Positions 8,621-16,813 of a stretch of DNA of 53,686 nucleotides are shown piece by piece. The stretch's first letter is position 1. Each line of letters begins with the position of its first letter. Where the stretch lies: the NCBI GenBank assembly GCA_049514575.1, contig JBEKUX010000015.1, positions 1 to 53,686 on the forward strand, in the 5' to 3' direction. Position numbers and translations under genes: made by a program. Under the pieces are notes generated by a model. The model was not told the DNA's origin. It was given only the letters and a program-made list of their open reading frames with translations, and ran no database searches. Origin of the DNA: BOG-1184 sp049514575 (lineage in GTDB: Bacteria > Fibrobacterota > Chitinivibrionia > Chitinivibrionales > Chitinispirillaceae).

Positions 8621-8727
8621 CATTCGCACATAAATGGATCATAATGGAGAATTTTCCAGCCATGGTGCTGTCTTGACAATGAACATTGTGAAACTAGGTT
8701 CCTTTTGAATTTACTCGGAGAGTTCCA

Positions 8728-10101
8728 ATGAATTGGATGGATTTGGCAAACAGAATTGATATCCCTGATGTCAATTGCACACTTTCCACGAAAGAAATTG
8801 TTGATCAATTTGATCTGAAAATAGAAAATGTTGAGCCGCATGATGCAATCATCTCTTGGGATACGCTGCTATTGGCGGAGGACATGTTCAGAGCCGATCG
8901 TGATAATGTACTCCATGTATTACCTTTAAGGCCACTAAATATTTTTGGTTCAATAATAGAATTATCGAATCTATTTGAGTCATGCGTCCTTTTTGACCAT
9001 CTCCTTGTTCCGACGAGGGACTTACACGTATTTAGGGCTGCTTATTCCAGAAATAGCCTTTTGAGACATCTGTTTGATGAAGGTATAATTCGCCTCATAA
9101 GCGTTGATAGTGTCATTCGTTCTTCGCTGCGTGGCGAATTGTTGTCCGTTCAAAGCGAAATGCTTAATAAACTCACGTCGCAGAATATTTCTCAGGACGA
9201 TGCACTCCTAAGGTTTGCGACCACTGCACTTTATGATCCCTTCTTGTGGAATCAAATTCTATTTGGGATGGAAAAATATGGGTTTGATTGGATTGTCGAA
9301 GAACATCTGTCGAGCATTAGCTATGGTTGTGGTGGGGGTTGGTATGAATCCTTAATTAATAATACTATCCTTGTTTTCAGCATGGCCAAATTACTCAAGA
9401 CGTCTATTCAAGGAACTGTTCTGCAATATCCGCTTCATAACTTGCTGCTTTGCGATCATGCCAATTACAAGTTGCCCGAGGCCTACAGGACGTTGAAATT
9501 GAAAGTACAGGCCGCCTCGTATGGAAATATTAATAATTTCCAGAATTTATCAATTCCCCCGATAACTAGCCTAGTTCTTTCGAAATCAAGAAATTCTTCT
9601 TCAATTGTGGCAAATCTAATTAAGTTGCGAAATAGATTCGCATCTTTTCGCAAACGTTTCAAAGAATATCAATATATACTCGATAATTCTAATGAATTTA
9701 CCCCGGAACAATTGATAAAAAATCATGAAAAGTACTATGATTCATTCTTGAGTGACATCGAGAAGGTCGGGCCTAAGAGTAGCTCCGGATTTCACATGGT
9801 AGAACCAGTGTCTGTTACCTTGAGTTATGATGGCATCTTGCAGAAATTTAGCCTTTCCATTGGAATCATTAACGAGTTGATGAGGGACGGGATTAACTTC
9901 CTATCCGTGAAGCCAGCCAATGTCCGCCTACTAAATAACTTGTATAAAGCAGCATACCATTTGCCAAGGTCCAAAAATGTTTTTAAATATTTTTCTCTAG
10001 AATATGCATTTGATTATAAGTTTGTAAAATTCATAAAGAAATACAAGGAATACATATCAAAAATGGCTTCTAAAGGCAACCCAATACTTCCTTCTTGGTG
10101 A
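8728..10101 (+). CDS. Unknown 457-residue island protein
   Basis: I do not recognise this family. The ATG at 8728 follows a weak GGAGAG (about 8718). The protein has no signal peptide or clear membrane span, and no Walker, nuclease or kinase motif that I can see. Residues 1-60 are acidic. The remainder is helical with many Leu/Ile heptads and a basic stretch around 295-320. The C-terminal 60 residues are rich in Lys, Tyr and Phe. It is monocistronic, AT-rich like its neighbours, and bordered by repeat copies B and C, so it behaves as one more cargo gene of the island. A defence role is suggested by position only. Confidence 0.7.
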   Translation: MNWMDLANRIDIPDVNCTLSTKEIVDQFDLKIENVEPHDAIISWDTLLLAEDMFRADRDNVLHVLPLRPLNIFGSIIELSNLFESCVLFDHLLVPTRDLHVFRAAYSRNSLLRHLFDEGIIRLISVDSVIRSSLRGELLSVQSEMLNKLTSQNISQDDALLRFATTALYDPFLWNQILFGMEKYGFDWIVEEHLSSISYGCGGGWYESLINNTILVFSMAKLLKTSIQGTVLQYPLHNLLLCDHANYKLPEAYRTLKLKVQAASYGNINNFQNLSIPPITSLVLSKSRNSSSIVANLIKLRNRFASFRKRFKEYQYILDNSNEFTPEQLIKNHEKYYDSFLSDIEKVGPKSSSGFHMVEPVSVTLSYDGILQKFSLSIGIINELMRDGINFLSVKPANVRLLNNLYKAAYHLPRSKNVFKYFSLEYAFDYKFVKFIKKYKEYISKMASKGNPILPSW

Positions 10102-10160
10102 TTGTTCTCTTTCTAATGGCGGTTGGCTGGTCAGTTTGCTTCCGCATTTCGCACCAGAGA

Positions 10161-10253
10161 AATAGCAAACGGGGGGAGCTCCAAGAAAAAGGCCTAAGAA
10201 AAGGGACGGCGGCGGCGGAAAGACACAAAATCATGGTAGCGTTCCAATTTACG
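10161..10253. repeat. Island intergenic repeat, copy C
   Basis: It carries CCAAGAAAAAGGCC, then GGCGGCGGAAAGACACAAAA, then TAGCGTTCCAATTTACG, the same final block as copy B. The 5' hairpin block of copies A and B is missing or degenerate. Confidence 0.6.
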
Positions 10254-10558
10254 TGCCCACAACACACGCATGCCGGGCGCCGTTCTTCGTGTAAAATCTT
10301 TTACCCGAATAAGGCCTTAGGCAAAGCCGCCCCAAATTGCCAGCGTTTGAAGGCTTCGTGTCTCCGCTTCACTCGCACTCCCCTATCGCTGGCAACTTCT
10401 GCATGGGGCTCACATTGTTTGCAATGGTTTGTCCCTAAACCGAAGATCGCGCGCAAGACAATAAGACAAAAGAGAAACAAATAACCATTCAAGACGAAAC
10501 GTAATGATATGAACGGAATATTCTGTATATTCTAAAATGTTTTCAAGGAGGTTTTTCT
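10254..10558. other. Non-coding right edge of the island with a large stem-loop
   Basis: No gene is supported. A two-part stem lies at 10329-10409: outer arms GCCCC/GGGGC and inner arms TTGCCAGCG/CGCTGGCAA around a loop of about 41 bases. The shape recalls an integron attC site, but the conserved GTTRRRY/RYYYAAC cores are absent. The region ends with the strong ribosome-binding site AAGGAGG of the next gene. Confidence 0.5.
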
Positions 10559-10972
10559 ATGATAGCGACATCGAAAGAGGCCGCGAAAGGCGCGAAACCC
10601 CCTTCCCAGCTCATCGACGAGAGGATTGTGGAACTTGGCGGCTGGAGAGGCGAGATGCTCGCCCGTATCCGCAAACTTATTAAGGAGGCAGACCCCGAAG
10701 TGTCCGAGGAGTGGAAATGGAGAGGAACCCCTGTGTGGTCGCACGGCGGGATGATCTGCACCGGCGAGACGTACAAAGATCATGTGAAGATTACTTTCGC
10801 GAAGGGAGCTTCATTGAAGGACCCTGACGGTCTGTTCACCCAGGATGGAACAGTAAGGCGCGCTATTGACTTTTACGAAGGCGACAAGCCGAATGAGAAG
10901 TCTCTGAAGGCCCTTATTCAGACCGCCGTTGCTTTAAATAAGTCCAGCCGCAAGACTTCCCGAGTGAGATAG
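10559..10972 (+). CDS. DUF1801 (YdhG-like) protein
   Basis: A 137-residue soluble protein preceded by AAGGAGG. It matches DUF1801: an N-terminal helical segment (residues 15-45), EVSEEWKWRGTPVWSHGGMIC around 48-70, KDHVKITFAKGASL near 77-90, and the closing helix with KALIQTAV. DUF1801 proteins adopt a YdhG/frataxin-like alpha-beta fold and have no firmly established function. It is monocistronic and convergent with the very large surface protein gene on the other strand. GC content returns to the genome background here, so it probably lies outside the island. Confidence 0.85.
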   Translation: MIATSKEAAKGAKPPSQLIDERIVELGGWRGEMLARIRKLIKEADPEVSEEWKWRGTPVWSHGGMICTGETYKDHVKITFAKGASLKDPDGLFTQDGTVRRAIDFYEGDKPNEKSLKALIQTAVALNKSSRKTSRVR

Positions 10973-11075
10973 GAGGAGAGAATACGCGGCACTTCACTTC
11001 AATTGACGAATATAGTGCAAGCGCCCGGTGAACCCACGACAGCAGGTCGAAAGATTATCTTAGATTTCTTCCGTT

Positions 11076-14000
11076 TTACCGCACCATTGGCACAAGCTCG
11101 CGCTTGATAAAACTCCCTGCCTCGAAAATCCGGATGTACGAACCGCGGGAAGGAAGAGCGTTTCTTACAGACAGGAAATAATATCCAGGAGCCTGCGTGC
11201 TATTCACGAGAGAAGCTATAAGCCTGCCTCTGAGATCGTAATATTTCAGGACAACGTGGCATTGCATTGGCAGGCCATATCGCACCATTCCGGAAGAGCC
11301 GGTGATGGAAAATGCGTGCGGCAGGGATGATGTGGGAGGCAAAACCCCACTGGCGGTTGTCGTGAAGTTCCGGATATCAGACCACGAGCTTGAACCTTCG
11401 GCATTCTTCGCTCTCACATGCCAGTAGTAGGTGGTACTTTTGGCAAAGCCGCTATCGGACTTCAGCGTATCGGTAATTGTAGAGTCCTTGTTAAATATGC
11501 CTGAGAACAAAGAATCAGTGGCAACTTGGAAATAATAACTCGTTGCCGTGCTGACCTTGTTCCAGACAAGCGTGAGTGAGATCGGTTGATCCACTGCCCC
11601 GTTGGCTGGTGAAACCAATGTCGGCGCGGAAGTTGTCATGAAGTTCCAGGCTATTGACCAAGCGCTCGGACCGGCCGCATTCACGGCGCGAACGCGCCAG
11701 TAGAAGAGGGTAAAAGGAGAAAGGCCGTAGATCGTGTCAAAGGTGGCGGTGATACTGCTGTCGTTTGTAGTTAAAGAAGAGAAATTCAAAGCGGTCGATA
11801 CCTGCACCACATACGAAGCCGCTCTGGATGAAGCATTCCAGGATAGGATTGGATTGGTGAAGACGGCAAGGGCGCCGTTTGCCGGGGAGAATAAGACCGG
11901 AGAGTCGGGTGGTGTTGAAGCGGTTGTGAATCTCCAAATCTCCGACCAGGATCCTGTTCCCGCGCCATTGGATGCGTTTACGTGCCAGTAGTAAACCGTA
12001 TTTATCGAAAGGCCGGAGGCCTGATAGTTCGTCCCCGTAATGCTGCTTTGATTGACAATCGTTGTTGAAAAATTCGAGTCCGTAGAAACCTGCACTGAAT
12101 AGGAAGTGGCGGTCGCTACAATGTTCCAAGAGAGTGTGGGTGTCGTGCTGATAGCTACGGCATCGTTGGCGGGAGAGGACAGGGCGGGTGCCCCAGGGAT
12201 ACCTATCGTCGTGAATTTCCAGACCGACGACCATAGGCCCATGCCGCCGTAATTTCCCGCATTTACCCGCCAGTAATAAGGGGCATTGATTCCCAAGCCG
12301 CTTACGATCTGTGAGGTCGAGGTCACCTTGGCGTTGAAAATAAACGATGAAAAAAGCGAGTCGCTTGACAATTGCATGGTGTAAAACGTTGCGCCGCCAA
12401 CGGTATTCCAAGTAAAACTCGTCGAACGAGGCTGGCTAACCGACTTGTCAAGAGGTGATATCAGAACCGGGGCAGGAAGCAGCGCAAGGCGGTAAATCGG
12501 ATATATCATCACGTTTCCGGCAAACGGAGTGCTTATACCGGGATTGTTCGTGCCTGCAACCTGCGAGTCCAGCGCTATGGCACACAGGAAATTCTCTCCC
12601 ATGATAAGAGAGTCGGTTGACCAGCTCCATGTCCATCCCACAGAATCGGTTCCGGCATCATGAGTAATAGACGCAAAATTCCAAGAATACTCGGCAGTGT
12701 TTCTATGCTGGAGCACACTGCTGATGCCGGTGTGCCCCGGACGCAGGCGGTTCACCCCTTTGCCGGTAAGGAAAGGACGAGCAAGATTCGTCGCGTTGTT
12801 GGGAAGGCTGTCAAAAAATGAATGAAGTTTTGTGTCGAATAACGGCGTTTCGTCGATTACCGTCACATCATTGCTACCGCTATTCGCCACATATACCCTG
12901 TTGGTCACAGGGTTTACCGCCACCGCATACGGACCTGACCCTGCGGCAACGGTCGTTGTGCTATTCGTGGCTCCGTCGATTACCGTCACAGTGTTGCTGC
13001 CGCTATCCGCCACATAAACTTTATTGGTTACGGGGTTTACCGCAATCCCAAGTGGATTCGCCCCTACGGCAACGGTCGTTGTGCTATTCGTGGCTCCGTC
13101 GATTACCGTCACATTGCTGCTGTTACTATTCGACACATATACCCTGTTGGTCACCGGGTTTACTGCTGCCGCCCAAGGACGAGTCCCTACGGGAACGGTC
13201 GTTGTACCATTTGTAACGCCGTCTATTACTGTCACGTTATTGTTCGACAAAGTTACCACATAAATTTTGTTGGTCACCGGGTTTACCGCAATCGTATTAG
13301 CATCCCCCGCTACGACACCGGTCGTCGTGCTGTCCGTGGCCCCGTCGATCACACTGCCATTCGACACATAAATCTTGTTGGTCACAGGGTTTACCGCAAT
13401 CGAATAATGGTATGACCCTGTGGTAATCCACGTTCTGATGTCCGTGGCACCGTCAATTATCTCCACAGTACCGTAACTAATTCTAACCGCCACATATATC
13501 TTGTTGGTCACAGGGTTTACCGCAAGCCCATAAGTAGGATCTGGTCCTAGAGGAGTAAATACGGTTGTTATGATGCTGTTCGTGGCACCGTCAATTATCG
13601 ACACACTGTTGTTTGAAGTATTCGTCACATATACCTTATTAGTCACAGGGTTTACCGCCACCGCAAAAGGAAGCCACCCTGTGGCAACAGTCGTTGTGCT
13701 GTTCGTGGCACCGTCGATCACCGTGACATTGTTGCTGCCCCTGTTTGCCACGTAGACCTTGTTGGTCACCGGGTTTACCGCTACCGCCCAAGGACGTGTC
13801 CCTACGGCGACAGTCGTTGTGCTGTTCGTAGCACCATCAATCACCGTCACATCATTACTTCCCGAATTCCCCACATAAACCTTGTTTGTTAAGGTATTCA
13901 CCGCCACTGCCCCGGGATACGCCCCCATTGTCAATGTTGTTGTCCCTCCCGTTCCCCCGTCAATGACAGTGAGGTTATTGCTCCCGTAATTCGCCACATA

Positions 14001-14885
14001 AACTTTATTGCTAATGGTATTTACCGCCACAGCCGCAGGATTTGTTCCAACGGCGATTGTCGTTGTACTGTTCAGGCTATCGATCACCGTCACATTGCTG
14101 CTGTTATTATTCGTTACATAAATCTTGTTGGTCACCGGGTTTACAGCTACCGCTTCAGGCAATGTCCCTGCGGCCACGGTGGTTGTGTCGTTGGTAGCCC
14201 CGTCGATCACTGTCACATTGTTGCTGTTCTGGTTCGCCACGTAAATTTTGTTTGTCACTGTGTTCGCAGCAATCGAATAGGGAGTCGAATCGACGGTAAC
14301 ATTTGCAGTAGTGCTGGTCGCTCCGTTAATCACGGTCACGTTATTACTACCGGAATTAGCGACGTAGATTTTATTGGTTACCGGGTTCACGCAAAGCGCA
14401 ATGGGGCCACTGCCGACCGGAATTGTGCTGGTCGTGTTCGAACTGCCGTTGATCGCGGTTACGCTCGCGCTGCCGTAGTTGGTGACATAGATCATGTCGG
14501 TCGCGGGGTTTACAGAAATAGCGCTTGGATTAGACTGCACGCTCACGGTTGTTGCTACCGTGTTCGTGGCGCCGTCAATGACCGAAACTGAAGAGCCGGC
14601 AAAGTTGGCCACATAGATTTTATTGGTAAGGGAGTTTACGGCAATTGCTCTTGGGTTGGAACCGACCGTAATGATGGAGGTCTGGTTTGCGGCAACGTCG
14701 ATCACGGTCACGGTGCTGCTGCCGTAGTTGGCCACATAGGTCCTGTTGGTCACTGGGTTCACAGCAACAGCGAACGGGTTGGTACCCGCCGTAATTGTGT
14801 CGGTCACGAAATCGGCCCACACGCTGCCGCCAGCGAGAGCACTGGCGAATAGCGCGCAGGCAATCAGTTTCTTTCTATAAGGCAT
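11076..14885 (-). CDS. Secreted YVTN beta-propeller / Fn3 protein with C-terminal sorting domain
   Basis: A 1269-residue exported protein. Residues 1-24 are a signal peptide ending SVWA. Residues 25-690 contain 16 YVTN-type repeats of about 42 residues, with consensus AVNPVTNKVYVAN then VTVIDGATN; the twelfth is shortened to half length. These would form two or more beta-propellers. A unique domain follows at about 690-810, then four Fn3-like modules that each start P-x-L-x-SPANGA and carry a SWN strand. The last 75 residues form a type IX-like sorting domain (YDLRGRLIASLV, then PGYYFLSVRN). The many near-identical repeat units at DNA level should favour copy-number change. It probably works at the cell surface in adhesion or substrate binding; no catalytic motif is seen. 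Confidence 0.85.
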   Translation of the reverse strand: MPYRKKLIACALFASALAGGSVWADFVTDTITAGTNPFAVAVNPVTNRTYVANYGSSTVTVIDVAANQTSIITVGSNPRAIAVNSLTNKIYVANFAGSSVSVIDGATNTVATTVSVQSNPSAISVNPATDMIYVTNYGSASVTAINGSSNTTSTIPVGSGPIALCVNPVTNKIYVANSGSNNVTVINGATSTTANVTVDSTPYSIAANTVTNKIYVANQNSNNVTVIDGATNDTTTVAAGTLPEAVAVNPVTNKIYVTNNNSSNVTVIDSLNSTTTIAVGTNPAAVAVNTISNKVYVANYGSNNLTVIDGGTGGTTTLTMGAYPGAVAVNTLTNKVYVGNSGSNDVTVIDGATNSTTTVAVGTRPWAVAVNPVTNKVYVANRGSNNVTVIDGATNSTTTVATGWLPFAVAVNPVTNKVYVTNTSNNSVSIIDGATNSIITTVFTPLGPDPTYGLAVNPVTNKIYVAVRISYGTVEIIDGATDIRTWITTGSYHYSIAVNPVTNKIYVSNGSVIDGATDSTTTGVVAGDANTIAVNPVTNKIYVVTLSNNNVTVIDGVTNGTTTVPVGTRPWAAAVNPVTNRVYVSNSNSSNVTVIDGATNSTTTVAVGANPLGIAVNPVTNKVYVADSGSNTVTVIDGATNSTTTVAAGSGPYAVAVNPVTNRVYVANSGSNDVTVIDETPLFDTKLHSFFDSLPNNATNLARPFLTGKGVNRLRPGHTGISSVLQHRNTAEYSWNFASITHDAGTDSVGWTWSWSTDSLIMGENFLCAIALDSQVAGTNNPGISTPFAGNVMIYPIYRLALLPAPVLISPLDKSVSQPRSTSFTWNTVGGATFYTMQLSSDSLFSSFIFNAKVTSTSQIVSGLGINAPYYWRVNAGNYGGMGLWSSVWKFTTIGIPGAPALSSPANDAVAISTTPTLSWNIVATATSYSVQVSTDSNFSTTIVNQSSITGTNYQASGLSINTVYYWHVNASNGAGTGSWSEIWRFTTASTPPDSPVLFSPANGALAVFTNPILSWNASSRAASYVVQVSTALNFSSLTTNDSSITATFDTIYGLSPFTLFYWRVRAVNAAGPSAWSIAWNFMTTSAPTLVSPANGAVDQPISLTLVWNKVSTATSYYFQVATDSLFSGIFNKDSTITDTLKSDSGFAKSTTYYWHVRAKNAEGSSSWSDIRNFTTTASGVLPPTSSLPHAFSITGSSGMVRYGLPMQCHVVLKYYDLRGRLIASLVNSTQAPGYYFLSVRNALPSRGSYIRIFEAGSFIKRELVPMVR

Positions 14886-15220
14886 AATTATTCTTCTTTA
14901 CTTATATAATTATAATATAATGCAAAATTCCGAAAAACACTAAAAATCTTCTGAATTCATTATTTACTTAATGGCGCTGTTTTCTTAATTCGCCCACGCT
15001 ATAGAAAAATGACCCGTCCTATGCCACCTTCATATAGATGGTTCAGTTAATCAATCTTGACTGACGGATTATTTCCTTGCATTTTTCCAATTAATCGGTG
15101 TGAAGTCGGCGATTTTGTTTGCCGGGTATGACGCGACCCTCGGCAGGATATCGTAAAAATATAGGAAGCATATCAAAAGATTTCTCAGAAGCATCGTAAG
15201 TCATTGGACAGACTGGCAAA
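14886..15220. other. Non-coding AT-rich stretch between the propeller gene and the Doc remnant
   Basis: It must hold the promoter of the large minus-strand gene. Its ribosome-binding site is a weak AAAGAAG just upstream of 14885. Before the Doc remnant I looked for an antitoxin frame and found only short frames broken by stops. Confidence 0.4.
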
Positions 15221-15400
15221 ATGACCAACGATCCTCGCTTCCTAACGGTTACCGAGGTCATCGAAATCCATGACCGGGAAATTGCAGCCGCAGGTGGGTC
15301 ATCTGGTGTTCGTGATTTAAAAGCCCGTGAATCCGCTTTGGGAGCTCCGCATGCTTCATTCAGTGGTACACCGATAGCATATATTTTTTTGGACAATTAA
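15221..15400 (+). pseudogene. Truncated Doc/Fic-type toxin remnant
   Basis: This 59-residue frame is the N-terminal part of a Doc (death-on-curing) protein: FLTVTEVIEIHDREI, then GGSSGVRDLKARESALGAP and ASFSG. It matches the usual FLT-EV-IH, GG-x-GVRD-LESA and P-x-A-x-FGG pattern of Doc. The frame stops after FLDN, long before the catalytic HPFxDGNKR motif, so it cannot modify EF-Tu. No Phd-like antitoxin gene precedes it. It is best read as a decayed toxin gene, perhaps left from a mobile element. A frame on the opposite strand here is a shadow. Confidence 0.75.
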
Positions 15401-15505
15401 GAAGCGGAGGCTATATTATATAACGTACGGAAAAGACCGCACACATTATGTAATGCACTATCTCTTAAAAACATCCTTAACTATTCTTTATAAGGAGGTT
15501 TCTTT

Positions 15506-16261
15506 ATGAGTAGAGCGCTGCCGCTTCTGGTATTGTGTACCTCATTATGTATCATAACGTGCAGTAAAATTGATAAACCGACCGGTCCCGAGAGTTTGCC
15601 CCCGATGACGTTTACCTATACGATTTCCGGCGACACATTGGTTTTCGGTGGAGGCCAAAGAATCGATACGTCCTATTTCTGCACTTCGGGCGACAGCCTG
15701 TTTACACAAATCGATACGGAACGCATGGGCCCGGATACAATGCTGATTGTCAACAACTCCCTGTTAGTATGGGATTATGACAGCATGACCCGTGTTGATA
15801 CAGGAAGCGGAATCCAGGGGAAATGGATTTGGGCAACGGACACGTTACTTTACGGTTACCCCTATTACGGCGCTATCTTTCAAATCGGCCCAGGTACAAT
15901 GACGATCAGCATTTCCGATGCTGATAAATTTATCATGCTTCCCTGGATTTTGAACCCTCAACCGGACATTTCCATCACAAAAACCTCTTTCTATACGGTC
16001 TTTTTAACAGGCAATATTACCGGAGAGGTCGTGACCATCACCTGGAACGCAGCAGGAGATGCAACCTATGCGAGCAACAATAAACTGCATGCCCAGCAAG
16101 TCGTTTATAAAAAGCCGACCAGTTGCCCCAATGACCTGCCGGCGTGGTGGGGCCAGTTTAGAGCCGCAAATACACCTATCGCGAAAAAGGCGGCAGCAGC
16201 GCGGTCAAACAATATTTTTCTTTTTAAAATGGAGAAATTTCTGAAAAATGCCGGCAGCTAA
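15506..16261 (+). CDS. Putative lipoprotein (251 aa)
   Basis: A 251-residue protein with a strong ribosome-binding site (TAAGGAGG). The N-terminus is a lipoprotein signal (LPLLVLCTSLCIITC) with a lipobox Cys at about residue 20. The body is beta-rich with repeated D/S/T-containing strands and lacks recognisable enzymatic motifs. The C-terminal 40 residues are basic and predicted helical. It lies 66 bases before the radical SAM-associated lipoprotein on the same strand and may be co-transcribed with it. It could be a third component of that system, or only a neighbour. Function unknown. Confidence 0.7.
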   Translation: MSRALPLLVLCTSLCIITCSKIDKPTGPESLPPMTFTYTISGDTLVFGGGQRIDTSYFCTSGDSLFTQIDTERMGPDTMLIVNNSLLVWDYDSMTRVDTGSGIQGKWIWATDTLLYGYPYYGAIFQIGPGTMTISISDADKFIMLPWILNPQPDISITKTSFYTVFLTGNITGEVVTITWNAAGDATYASNNKLHAQQVVYKKPTSCPNDLPAWWGQFRAANTPIAKKAAAARSNNIFLFKMEKFLKNAGS

Positions 16262-16327
16262 TTATGGAGCGCCGGAACGCATCATAAAAAAAAGACAGGA
16301 ACCGTTTTGTAATAAAGGAGTTAACCT

Positions 16328-16813
16328 ATGATGACCAGACTCTGCCGCAGAACCGTATTTGGCATTCTGAAGTTGTCGAGTGTTCTGATCGGCGTACTGC
16401 TTGGAATTTTCTTCGGTTGCAGTTGCGGAAACGGACCATTAGAATACGGACCAATGCCGGTTGAATACGGAATGCCGTATGCCGATTTCAAGGTCATTGG
16501 TACGGTGCGGTCCGCTGATTCGAGCCTGCCGGTCAAGGGACTGTCCGTTTCCCTCAGGGATTCCATGAATGCCTCGCGAATTATCGATTCGGCCAGGACC
16601 GATTCTCTCGGCAGGTATTTGCTGGAATTCTCAGGGTTTGCCTTTGGAAATATCTGGACATTGAGCGTTAAAGACATGGATTCCAGCGCAAACGGTTCGT
16701 TTGCGGAAAAAGACACGGTCATATCCCAACCGCCTTTGCAGGGAGGCGACGGCCATTGGTACGAAGGGCACGGCGAAGAAACCGTTGATGTGAATGTTAC
16801 CAGAAGCAATTAA
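16328..16813 (+). CDS. Radical SAM-associated putative lipoprotein
   Basis: A 161-residue lipoprotein preceded by AAAGGAG. A long hydrophobic signal (residues 11-30) ends at GCSCG. It is followed by the sequence LEYGPMPVEYGMPYADFKVIG, with repeated EYG and a YGMPYA block. That block is characteristic of the lipoprotein partner in the rSAM/lipoprotein system described in Bacteroidetes-type genomes. Residues 60-160 resemble a transthyretin or carboxypeptidase regulatory-like beta-sandwich (SLPVKGLSVSLRD, then DSLGRYLLEFSG). Its 3' end overlaps the radical SAM gene by 20 bases, which supports a functional pair. It may be the substrate of that enzyme; the modification is unknown. Confidence 0.8.
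   Translation: MMTRLCRRTVFGILKLSSVLIGVLLGIFFGCSCGNGPLEYGPMPVEYGMPYADFKVIGTVRSADSSLPVKGLSVSLRDSMNASRIIDSARTDSLGRYLLEFSGFAFGNIWTLSVKDMDSSANGSFAEKDTVISQPPLQGGDGHWYEGHGEETVDVNVTRSN

Noticed and set aside
7583..10409. Integron attC sites between island genes
   Set aside because: The repeats and stem-loop have cassette-like positions, but I could not find GTTRRRY/RYYYAAC core sites or an intact integrase; reported only as a lead.
10095..10484. 129-residue plus-strand frame across copy C and the right island edge
   Set aside because: It runs through repeat sequence and a stem-loop, overlaps the previous gene end, and has no ribosome-binding site or family.
12818..14820. Several frames inside the large propeller gene, and the periodic DNA repeats as a CRISPR array
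   Set aside because: The repeats are in-frame coding units of about 126 bases; there are no spacers of constant length and no Cas genes. The other frames are shadows.
15091..15396. 101-residue minus-strand frame
   Set aside because: It lies antisense to the Doc remnant and has neither a ribosome-binding site nor a family; the plus-strand reading is the recognisable one.
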